From contig NZ_PUIP01000004.1 of the NCBI RefSeq assembly GCF_002968015.1, positions 62,001-126,000 on the forward strand: DNA of 64,000 bases, in the 5' to 3' direction. The position numbers and the translations under genes were made by a program. The notes under the pieces were generated by a model. The model was not told the DNA's origin and made no database searches. It saw only the letters and a list, made by a program, of their open reading frames with translations. This DNA comes from Massilia phosphatilytica (GTDB lineage: Bacteria; Pseudomonadota; Gammaproteobacteria; Burkholderiales; Burkholderiaceae_D). Below are positions 1 through 7,229 of the stretch, piece after piece (position 1 is the first letter of the stretch; each line of letters opens with the position of its first letter).

Positions 1-1609
1 CAAACGATAATGGACTGGTATTCAGCCTGGTCGAACCGGAAAAATCCGGATTCAGCGAGTACTCGATGTCGGCCACCACCGTCGAACCGCCGCTGCTGGT
101 GAGGTAGGCGGAAATCGTGTCGACGGACAGGGTTCCCGTGCCGGACCGGACGGCGAATTGCAGGTACTGGTTGTTGTCGCGCGTCGGGGAATTCGCCACG
201 TAGCGCGCGACCGTCGTGTCCTGCCCATCCACCGCGATGACCTTGGCCGTCGACGGCACCAGTCCATGCACGACGGCGTCGTCCGCGGTCACCAGACCGT
301 CCGTCGCCGGCGCCAATGCGAATCCGGCCTTGAACCAGCTGGCGTACGAGGCGATGCCGCCGGCGGCCGATACCCCTTCGCCGTGCACGGCGATGGTCGT
401 GGGAAGGACGGCGGCGCCGATCGCAAAGCTGACGTTGCCGCTGTAAACCCTGGCCTCGCCCGGGGTGAACCGGACGTACAGCGCCTGGGTGAAGGCGCCA
501 TTCGTATAGTCGACGGTCACGCTGCGCGACCAGATCGTGTTATCGAGCGAGAGTTCAAAACTGGCCGGGGAGGAAATCGTCATCGTCCCTTGTGCCGGGG
601 CCAGGTCGAACGCGGACAGCGTGACGGTTTTCGTCGTCGCCATGCCCACGTAGCGCGTCGACCAGTCGAGCGAGCCAGGGCTGGGAATGAGCGAGGTGAC
701 GGGCACCATGTGGCCGGCAAGGATGTTCAGCCCGCGCATGCCTTCCACGGCGCGCTTGGCGATCAGGTTCGCAAACAGCACCTGCGGATGGGTGCTGTCC
801 GCGGCGATGTACAGGTTTGCGGTCGCCGCCGCGTTGCCGTAGCTTTCGACGATCTTCCTGGTCTCGGCGGTGATGTCGACGAAGGGCACCGCGTACCTGG
901 TGGCGACCGCCTTCATCGCGGCGACATAATCGCCGCGGGCATAGGTCTCGCCCCCCGTGATCCCGACATTGTGCTGGCCCTGAGGCGTGATGGTCGTGCC
1001 GCTGAAGTATTTGCGCACGATCGGCGACATCAGGATCGGATTCGCCCCCCTGGCGCGAACCTGCTGGACGTACTTCTTCAGGAACTGGTAATACGAATGT
1101 TCCGAAATATCGACGGTCGGGTCGACCTTGTCCGGACGGCCCACGCATGCCTCGCCATCGGTCGATCCATCGCTGCAGAAGGCATAGGTCCCGAATTGCG
1201 CGTAATCGCCGCCGGACTTCTGGTCGTTGTGGGCGAACTGGATGATGACATAATCGCCTGCGCTGATTTTCGGAAGAATGGCGGGCCAGCGCGTGGCCTC
1301 GTAGTAGAAACTGCGCGAGCTGCGGCCGCCGAGCGCCCAATTGTCGACCTTGACCCCGGCGTCGAAAAACTGGGGCATCGCTTCACCCCAGCCCATTTGC
1401 GGCCGCCGGTCTTCCGTGTAGGCCGTCATGGTCGAGTCACCCAGCATATGAATGGTGGGAACCGTCGACACGTCGCTGGCGACCGAATCCATCGTCGACA
1501 ACAGCTTGGTATTGCTTGCGGGGCTGCCGTCTCCGGCGCCCCCGCCGCATGCCATCAAACCGCTTGCGAGAACTAGCGTACCAAACCAGGTGGATAACAA
1601 ACGTCTCAT
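1..1609 (-). CDS. Rhamnogalacturonan acetylesterase-like SGNH lipoprotein, 3' end cut by window
   Basis: This gene begins at the ATG ending at 1609, preceded by an AAGGAGAAG ribosome site, and runs open through the left edge, so the C-terminus is missing. The N-terminus has a lipoprotein signal with lipobox LMAC followed by GGG. The first ~270 residues are an SGNH/GDSL hydrolase: the nucleophile Ser is in MLGDSTMTA, HND supports block III, and the Asp-His pair is in DSTHPQ. This is the pattern of CE12 rhamnogalacturonan or pectin acetylesterases, which remove acetyl groups from galacturonate residues. After it come two beta-rich stretches (Ig-like, then a domain with SGGSTVVADIEY) of the kind appended to secreted pectin enzymes. 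It lies 53 bp downstream of a TonB-dependent receptor on the same strand and probably shares its transcript. The substrate is inferred from family, not proven. Confidence 0.85.
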   Translation of the reverse strand, partial: MRRLLSTWFGTLVLASGLMACGGGAGDGSPASNTKLLSTMDSVASDVSTVPTIHMLGDSTMTAYTEDRRPQMGWGEAMPQFFDAGVKVDNWALGGRSSRSFYYEATRWPAILPKISAGDYVIIQFAHNDQKSGGDYAQFGTYAFCSDGSTDGEACVGRPDKVDPTVDISEHSYYQFLKKYVQQVRARGANPILMSPIVRKYFSGTTITPQGQHNVGITGGETYARGDYVAAMKAVATRYAVPFVDITAETRKIVESYGNAAATANLYIAADSTHPQVLFANLIAKRAVEGMRGLNILAGHMVPVTSLIPSPGSLDWSTRYVGMATTKTVTLSAFDLAPAQGTMTISSPASFELSLDNTIWSRSVTVDYTNGAFTQALYVRFTPGEARVYSGNVSFAIGAAVLPTTIAVHGEGVSAAGGIASYASWFKAGFALAPATDGLVTADDAVVHGLVPSTAKVIAVDGQDTTVARYVANSPTRDNNQYLQFAVRSGTGTLSVDTISAYLTSSGGSTVVADIEYSLNPDFSGSTRLNTSPLSF

Positions 1610-1662
1610 CTCTTCTCCTTTTTATTTCTGGTTAAGACAGCAATAAACTCGGACTGACGTGA

Positions 1663-4479
1663 TCAGAACGTGTACTCGGCCCGGGTGACCCAGCTGCGGC
1701 CGATCGGCTTGGCGACGTTCTGGGCGAACACGACGCGCGACGACAGGCGCTGGTTCGACAGCGGCGGATCGACGTCGAACAGGTTGTTGATGCCGAAGGT
1801 CACCTTCAGGTGCTCGTTGAATTTGTAGTTCGTGCTCAGGTTGTATACTTTGAACGGCGAGATCACGTGGTAGAACGGCTGGCCGGGCTGCTGGGTCGGC
1901 AGCGCGTTGGTGTCGATGTAGTGCGACGTCCATTGCTGCGTCAGCGTTGCGCCGAAACCGCCATAGGCCCACGAGAAGCGCAGGTTGTGACGCCAGCGGA
2001 ACACGTAGGTGTTGGCCGAGGTCGAACCGGTCGCCAACGCACCCGGCTGGCCGACGCTGTCTTCCCACGGGCCGCCTTCGTCTTTCTGGCCCTCGTACTT
2101 GCGCACGTAGGTGCCGTCGAGGGCGATGCCGAACTTGCCCATCGACGTGGTCGGGATACGGTAGTTGAAGCTCGTGTCGATGCCCTGGGTATGCAGGCCG
2201 CCCATGTTCTGGCGTGTGACGACGATGTAGTCCAGCCTGCCGTCCGGCTGGCGCACGAACAGGTTCTGGTACCTGGCCACGTCGCCGAAGATGGTGTCTT
2301 CGGTCTGCTGCGCGATCGTGCCCTTCATGCGGATGTCCCAGAAGTCGAACGAGATCATCGCATTCTTGACCGGTTCGATCACGATGCCGGCCGTGAAGGT
2401 GCGCGACTTCTCGGGGTCGAGGTTCGGATTGGCGCCGGTGAGGATGGGCAGCGTGGTGTTGCAGACGGTTGCCGGATCGAGGTTCAGGCCCGCATACCTG
2501 GGATCGGTGGTCACCGAGCCGGTGTTCGGCTGCGACGGGGTCGCGCTCGGGCACAGCAGCGGGTCATCCCAGCGTTGGGTCGACGGGGTCTTGACGCGCG
2601 GGGTGCCGTACAGTTCCGGGAGGGTGGGCGCGCGGAAGCCGGTGCTGGCGGTCGCACGCACCATCACCTGCTTGTGTGCTTCCCAGCGGACGCTCACCTT
2701 GGGATTGATCGTCGAGCCGAAATCGCTGAAGTGGTCCAGGCGCACCGCGCCGGTCAGGTCGATGGTCTTGGTGACCGGGGCGTCGACTTCGGCGTACAGG
2801 CCCGCCACGGTGCGCGCACCCGACGGGCTGGCGCCGGGGCTGCCCGAGACCTTGTAGGTGACGAGGTTGGCGTCCATGCTGGTGCTGTCCTCGTACATCT
2901 CGCGATGCAGGTCGCCGCCGACGGCGACCGCCAGCGAGCCGCCGCCCAGTTCCATCAGGGAGCGCGACAGGTTGAAGTCCGGGCCGAAGTAGCGCACGCG
3001 CGCGCTGCGGTACGTCTTGCCGTCCATGCTGATGCTGTCCAGGTACTGCTGGCCCGCCGCGTCCTGCTTGCCGAACGGGTTCAGGATGCCGTTCTCGACG
3101 CCCGCGTACAGGCCCGGCGTCGACGAGAAGCCGGTCTTCCACCCGACGCGGCGGCGGCTCATCGCGGCATTGAAGCCGACGCGGTAGTCCCACGCGCCGA
3201 TCACGCCTTCGTCGTTGACCACGACGCGGTGGGTGTTCTGGCGGTCGTCGGTGCCGGCCGGCCCGAGTTCGTCCATGCTCCAGGTCAGCGCGAGATCCTG
3301 GCCGGTTACACCGGCAACGGCCGGCACGCCGCCGCTGCCGCCCGGGTACCACTTGCTGATGCTGCGGATGAACAAGGGCTTGCGCACGCCCGGATTCAGC
3401 TTGTCGTAGTCGGTCTGGGCGCCGAACACCTGCGGCGGGTTGAGGGCGTCGATATACGACTCGGTGGTCAGCAGTTCGACCGACAGCACGCCGTTGTCGC
3501 CATGGCGCAGCGACGCCTTGGTCATCAGCGTGGTCTGCATCGCTTCCGGCAGCAGTTGCGGATACAGGGTCGGATCCAGGATGCAGGTCCTGGTGCCCGA
3601 GCCCGACGTCTTGGTCGAGGCCAGGCTGTACTGCGCGTCGTAGTTGCTCTTGCAGCCGGTGGCGAAGTATGGGTTGCCGGTGGTGCTGGTGGCCTTGCCT
3701 TTGTTGTAGACGGTGAAATTGGCGGGCGCCGAGGACGAGCCGGAGGTGTTGGTGGAGAATGCCGTGCCGCCCAGCGCCACGATGTCCTGCGGGTTCCAGA
3801 TGTTCGGGCGGTCCCTCTGCATCAGCGTCTTGCGCTGCTGGGAATCGATGGCGGCGTAGACGTTCCAGCCGTCTTTCTGCAGGTCGCCCTTGCCGCCGAT
3901 GACGGAAAGCCTCGGCTGCTGGCCGCCGCCATGGCGTTCCGGGTCGACGTAGCCGGCGGTTACCTTGGCGCCCGCGTAGGTGCGCCTGGTGATGAAGTTG
4001 ACGACGCCGGCGATGGCGTCGGTGCCGTAGATCGACGAGGCGCCGTCGCGCAGCACCTCGACCCGTTCGACGGCGCTCATCGGCACCACGTCGACGTTGA
4101 TCGAGCTGTCGCCGATCGCCTCGTTCGGCAGGCGGCGTCCGTTCAGCAGCACCAGGGTGCGGTTGGTGTTCAGGCCGCGCATATTGATCATGGTGCCGCT
4201 GCCGCCGCCGCCCACCGGTTCGTTGGTCGACGCAGTCACGAGCGAGACCGCGACTTCCGACATCGTCGTCAGGCCTTGCGCCTCGAGCTCCTCGGCTTTG
4301 TAGGTGGTGAGCGGCAGCGCGTTCTCGGTTGCGATCCGCTTGATCGAGGAACCGGTGATTTCGACCCGGTTCATTGTCTCCTGCGCCTGCGCGCGGGCCT
4401 GGTCGGCCATGGTCAGCGCCGCCAGGGCGATGGCGGTCAGCGCCAGGCGCGTGGTCGTGAAGTGGCTGGGACGTTGCAA
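1663..4479 (-). CDS. TonB-dependent receptor (SusC-like without SusD)
   Basis: A 938-residue outer-membrane receptor with a signal peptide (cleavage near AQAQE), a plug domain that opens with MNRVEITGSSIKR, and a 22-strand-type barrel ending in the aromatic-terminal motif AEYTF. Plug landmarks are MINMRGLNTNRTLVLLNGRR and VLRDGASSIYGTDAIAGVVN. These receptors import oligosaccharides or siderophores with energy from TonB-ExbBD. The neighbouring acetylesterase and GH enzymes point to a plant cell-wall oligosaccharide. The ATG is preceded by an AGGAG site. The 470-bp upstream region carries three TTGGTC-type operator-like boxes. No SusD partner is adjacent, as usual in proteobacterial loci. The exact ligand cannot be told. 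Confidence 0.92.
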   Translation of the reverse strand: MQRPSHFTTTRLALTAIALAALTMADQARAQAQETMNRVEITGSSIKRIATENALPLTTYKAEELEAQGLTTMSEVAVSLVTASTNEPVGGGGSGTMINMRGLNTNRTLVLLNGRRLPNEAIGDSSINVDVVPMSAVERVEVLRDGASSIYGTDAIAGVVNFITRRTYAGAKVTAGYVDPERHGGGQQPRLSVIGGKGDLQKDGWNVYAAIDSQQRKTLMQRDRPNIWNPQDIVALGGTAFSTNTSGSSSAPANFTVYNKGKATSTTGNPYFATGCKSNYDAQYSLASTKTSGSGTRTCILDPTLYPQLLPEAMQTTLMTKASLRHGDNGVLSVELLTTESYIDALNPPQVFGAQTDYDKLNPGVRKPLFIRSISKWYPGGSGGVPAVAGVTGQDLALTWSMDELGPAGTDDRQNTHRVVVNDEGVIGAWDYRVGFNAAMSRRRVGWKTGFSSTPGLYAGVENGILNPFGKQDAAGQQYLDSISMDGKTYRSARVRYFGPDFNLSRSLMELGGGSLAVAVGGDLHREMYEDSTSMDANLVTYKVSGSPGASPSGARTVAGLYAEVDAPVTKTIDLTGAVRLDHFSDFGSTINPKVSVRWEAHKQVMVRATASTGFRAPTLPELYGTPRVKTPSTQRWDDPLLCPSATPSQPNTGSVTTDPRYAGLNLDPATVCNTTLPILTGANPNLDPEKSRTFTAGIVIEPVKNAMISFDFWDIRMKGTIAQQTEDTIFGDVARYQNLFVRQPDGRLDYIVVTRQNMGGLHTQGIDTSFNYRIPTTSMGKFGIALDGTYVRKYEGQKDEGGPWEDSVGQPGALATGSTSANTYVFRWRHNLRFSWAYGGFGATLTQQWTSHYIDTNALPTQQPGQPFYHVISPFKVYNLSTNYKFNEHLKVTFGINNLFDVDPPLSNQRLSSRVVFAQNVAKPIGRSWVTRAEYTF

Positions 4480-4669
4480 TGTAGTCTCCTGTTTTTATCG
4501 TGGTTGTGTTGCCGCTTGCTCGACGCCGCCGGCCGGATCGGGCCCTCCGGTAGGGGCAGCCTTACGGCAGCGTGTACGCGCGGCGCGCTCGTGGCGGGCC
4601 CGTGCTCAAGCTGTGCGGCAGCGGGATTCCGCGCGGCGGTGGACTGGCAGTCCAGCATTCGATGGCGGA

Positions 4670-4748
4670 AATTGGTCTGACCTCATTTGTAAATTGGTCC
4701 AACAAATAATTGCACCGATTTACGAAATTTGCAATTGGTCCAACCAGT
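4670..4748 (-). promoter_or_regulatory. Three TTGGTC operator-like boxes upstream of the receptor
   Basis: Boxes begin at 4670 (AATTGGTCTGACCTCATT), 4692 (AATTGGTCCAACAAAT) and 4733 (AATTGGTCCAACCAGT). The third contains the palindrome TGGT-CCA-ACCA, the arrangement typical of FCD/FadR-type GntR operators (TGGT-N3-ACCA). A fourth copy in inverse orientation lies at 10029-10044, upstream of two FCD regulators encoded in this window. Binding by either regulator is an inference. Confidence 0.6.
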
Positions 4749-4909
4749 ACAGGTTGCTAATGTGTCACGCGCTTGTAAGGAACCTGCAAGCAAACGGTGC
4801 ATCCATGTGATGTTCTGCATGGGCCGTGGGTCTGTACACGAGTGACGTGACCGTCGCGCGGAGGCAATGCGGTGGGTGTGGGGACCGGATCGAGGCGCAG
4901 GCCCGGGAA

Positions 4910-4940
4910 CGGCAACGGCGCCTGCCAGCCGCCGTTGCCG
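4910..4940 (-). terminator. Hairpin downstream of the CBM-bearing glycosidase
   Basis: CGGCAACGGC (4910-4919) and GCCGTTGCCG (4931-4940) form a perfect 10-bp stem 10 bp past the stop codon of the minus-strand gene ending at 4950. There is no U-tract, so it may be a transcript-end stabilising hairpin rather than an intrinsic terminator. Confidence 0.4.
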
Positions 4941-4949
4941 CGGACCGTG

Positions 4950-6839
4950 TCAATGCGTCGCGATCTCGTCGACGTTCGGCCCGTCCTGACCGGTCGACTG
5001 GATCCTGACCGTATTCGTCGTACCGCTGGTCAGCGGCGTCGGGATGGTCATTTGCTGGTAGTTGTTCCACGACCCCGTGACAGGGAACGTGACGTTGCTG
5101 GCGACGCCGTTAATCGTGACGCTCACCGTGCGCGCGGCCGTGCCGCCGTTCGCGAAGCGGATGACCAGCGTGCGCGTGCCGCCCGCCAGGCCGTCGACGT
5201 TGGCGAAGCTGACGTAGCCGCCTGTCGTCGGCAGGTTGACGTAGCCGTTGCCGGCGAAACCGAGCGAGCCCGATTCGATGGTCGCGCCGCCGCCCACGGT
5301 CGCGAATTCGGCCTGGCGGCGGATGCCGGTGACGGCGCCCGTGTCCGGACGCGTCAGCCTGACGGTCTGGCCGGCGGCCAACGTGATCGACGTGCTCGTG
5401 AACCCGACGGTGCCCTGGTTCACCCACGCGTTATTGGCGTCGAAATAACCCTGGCTGGCGCCGGTGACGCCGAGGGTGGACGGGTAGGTGAACATGCCGC
5501 CCTTGGTGCTCATCAACACGATCTCGGTATTGCTGCGGCTGATGCTGATGGCTTGCGAGTCGGTGGTGGCCGGCGTGTAGACGATGCCTTCGACACCCGC
5601 GGTCGCGGCCGCCGAATTGCCGGCCCAGTTGTGGACGAACAGGCCATAGCCATTGGATTTGAGGGCGATGTCCTGGATGTCGCTGTTGATCAACTTGTTC
5701 AATGTGCGCACGTCGTTCACATAGGCGCCATGCTGGACGAAGCCCGTCGAGCCGCTGCGGTCGTACAGGCCGTGGCCGTCCGGGCCCAGCATGTCGTAGT
5801 GGCGGTAGCCATTGTTGCCGGACAGGGCGGCCAGCTGGAAGATCGCGGCCGTCGACACTTCGGCGCCGCTTTCCATGATCATGCGGTAGTTGGCGCCCTT
5901 GTAGGGCAGGACCGTCTGCACGGTCGAGCTGCTGATGCCGTACAGGTCGGTCCCGACGAAATCGATGTTCGTACCCGTGCCCGTCCGTTGGGCCTCGTTC
6001 GCCGTGATGCGGCTGTTGGTGTCGCCGCTGACGCAGTTCAGGCGCGTCCAGATGACATACGGCGATTCCTTGACGGCCGCCGCCACGTCGCTCATATAGG
6101 CAATCACCTGGGCCGCCGTGAACTGGATGTTGTTGTAGCCGCGCACCTCGTTGTCGATCTGGATGCCGACGAGGGTATGCTTGCCGCTGTTCGAGCCGGC
6201 ATCCCAGGTCGCGACGTGGTTCATCAACTGGCTCACCACGTATTTTTCCCGCGCCTTCAGGTTGTTGTCGGACAGGTCGAGCGTGTAAGCGCTCATGTCG
6301 CGTCGGACCGAGTAGTCGCTGGTCGTCGCCGTCGAGGAAGGCGAGGGCGAATAGAGCACGTAGTCGGGCACGCGCAGGTGGATCGGGTTGACCGCCGGGT
6401 CGCCCAGCCATTGGACGTGGCCGCCGCTGTTCTGTCCCATCCACAGTATCTCGAGCTTCAGGTTGTACTTGCTGGCGAGAGCCATGTATTCGTCCAGGAT
6501 CGCCCAGCTGAACGCATCCTTCGCGGGCTCGACTTCGTACCAGTGAATCGGGACGACGATCGTATTGAAACCGTCGGCCGCGGCGCGGGCGACGACGGCG
6601 TCGCGCGCCGCCGCGTCGAAGTTCCAGTAATAGCGCAGCTTGTCCAGGCGAATCTGCACGCTGGTCTGGTAGGCCGGCTTGCCGTCCACGACCAGGTAGT
6701 ATTTCTGGGAGTCGGCGAGCGACGTCGCGACGCCCGACACCGTCGCGGCGCCGGCGCCGCCCGCTTGCGCGGCCAGCAATGCGGCCACGAGGGCGGGCAG
6801 GCAGTGGCGTACGTGCCGCATCGAGGTTGTCGGTTTCAT
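4950..6839 (-). CDS. Secreted GH35/GH42-like beta-glycosidase with C-terminal CBM35/CBM6-like module
   Basis: A 629-residue protein. I chose the ATG ending at 6839 because it has an AAGGAAG site and opens with a clean signal peptide ending at GGAGAA; the frame is open further upstream but that extension lacks a ribosome site. Residues ~35-400 form a clan-A TIM barrel with the acid/base-like Glu231 in QIDNEV and a candidate nucleophile Glu323 in MIMESGAE, as in beta-galactosidase families 35 and 42. Residues ~505-629 (AEFATVGGG ... GQDGPNVDEI) have the calcium-site beta-sandwich pattern of CBM6/CBM35; some CBM35 members bind glucuronate or unsaturated galacturonate. It is divergent from the GH115 gene across a region with ACTAA boxes. 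I am confident of a glycosidase fold, less of the substrate. Confidence 0.78.
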   Translation of the reverse strand: MKPTTSMRHVRHCLPALVAALLAAQAGGAGAATVSGVATSLADSQKYYLVVDGKPAYQTSVQIRLDKLRYYWNFDAAARDAVVARAAADGFNTIVVPIHWYEVEPAKDAFSWAILDEYMALASKYNLKLEILWMGQNSGGHVQWLGDPAVNPIHLRVPDYVLYSPSPSSTATTSDYSVRRDMSAYTLDLSDNNLKAREKYVVSQLMNHVATWDAGSNSGKHTLVGIQIDNEVRGYNNIQFTAAQVIAYMSDVAAAVKESPYVIWTRLNCVSGDTNSRITANEAQRTGTGTNIDFVGTDLYGISSSTVQTVLPYKGANYRMIMESGAEVSTAAIFQLAALSGNNGYRHYDMLGPDGHGLYDRSGSTGFVQHGAYVNDVRTLNKLINSDIQDIALKSNGYGLFVHNWAGNSAAATAGVEGIVYTPATTDSQAISISRSNTEIVLMSTKGGMFTYPSTLGVTGASQGYFDANNAWVNQGTVGFTSTSITLAAGQTVRLTRPDTGAVTGIRRQAEFATVGGGATIESGSLGFAGNGYVNLPTTGGYVSFANVDGLAGGTRTLVIRFANGGTAARTVSVTINGVASNVTFPVTGSWNNYQQMTIPTPLTSGTTNTVRIQSTGQDGPNVDEIATH

Positions 6840-7093
6840 GGGATGCTTCCTTTCGGTTGATGAAGACTTCGAGGAGGGGCCGTCCCGCGGCCTGTACCGG
6901 TGGCGGGAGGGCGGTCGTGCTCCGATTGACGGAGTGGGGCTACGGGGCGCCGGCCGGGAGGGAGGCGCCGCTACGGTGTCGGGGAGGCCAGGAGGGCGCG
7001 CACGTGCCGGAGAGGGGCGAGGCGTGGCGGGGAGCGCAAAGGTGTGCCATTCGGATCTCCTGGACTGCATTAACAGAGGGAATGGCCGGTGAA

Positions 7094-7114
7094 GATACAC
7101 TAATACATTACAAA
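7094..7114 (+). promoter_or_regulatory. ACTAA box 1 (divergent promoter region)
   Basis: The box starts GATACACTAATACATTA and ends CAAA. It lies 116 bp before the GH115 start and about 255 bp before the start of the divergent CBM-bearing glycosidase. Its first 17 bases are identical to box 5 at 13125-13145 on the other strand, which sits before an acetylesterase gene. The near-palindromic CTAAT-N2-ATTAG layout fits a GntR-type operator. Confidence 0.7.
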
Positions 7115-7191
7115 CGCCATATCCGATTTTGACATGCCGGGATGCGAATTTCGGGATAGGTCGAACGGTCGTAACAGCTTACAGTCACATG

Positions 7192-7212
7192 TTCGTAAAA
7201 TTTTAGTATTCC
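7192..7212 (-). promoter_or_regulatory. ACTAA box 2, directly before GH115
   Basis: On the minus strand it reads GGAATACTAAAATTTTACGA. It ends 18 bp before the chosen GH115 start codon, so it falls inside the theoretical N-terminal extension of that frame. This argues for the downstream ATG. It matches box 3 at ATACTAAA-N-TTTTACG. Confidence 0.65.
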
Positions 7213-7229
7213 ACCCACACTTGCATCCC

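Larger units (their letters stand above)
4480..4949. promoter_or_regulatory. Gene-free region between receptor promoter and the 3' end of the CBM-bearing glycosidase
   Basis: About 470 bp without a convincing gene. The part from 4669 to 4800 is clearly more A/T-rich than its surroundings and holds three related boxes containing AATTGGTC (listed separately). It also has a TTGCTAATGT half-site at 4754-4763 that matches one half of the ACTAA box seen elsewhere in this locus. The part from 4800 to 4949 has a strong hairpin at 4910-4940 and otherwise nothing I recognise. Confidence 0.6.

Noticed and set aside
1810..4680. Very long open frame opposite the first receptor gene, over 900 codons
   Set aside because: It is a by-product of GC-rich third codon positions: it has an Arg/Ala/Gly-rich translation with no family motif, while the opposite strand encodes a clear receptor. 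The same reasoning removes long frames opposite the receptors and enzymes at 7203-10883, 14382-17372, 25735-28713, 28613-31087, 34118-38867, 41713-45375 and 58875-63127.
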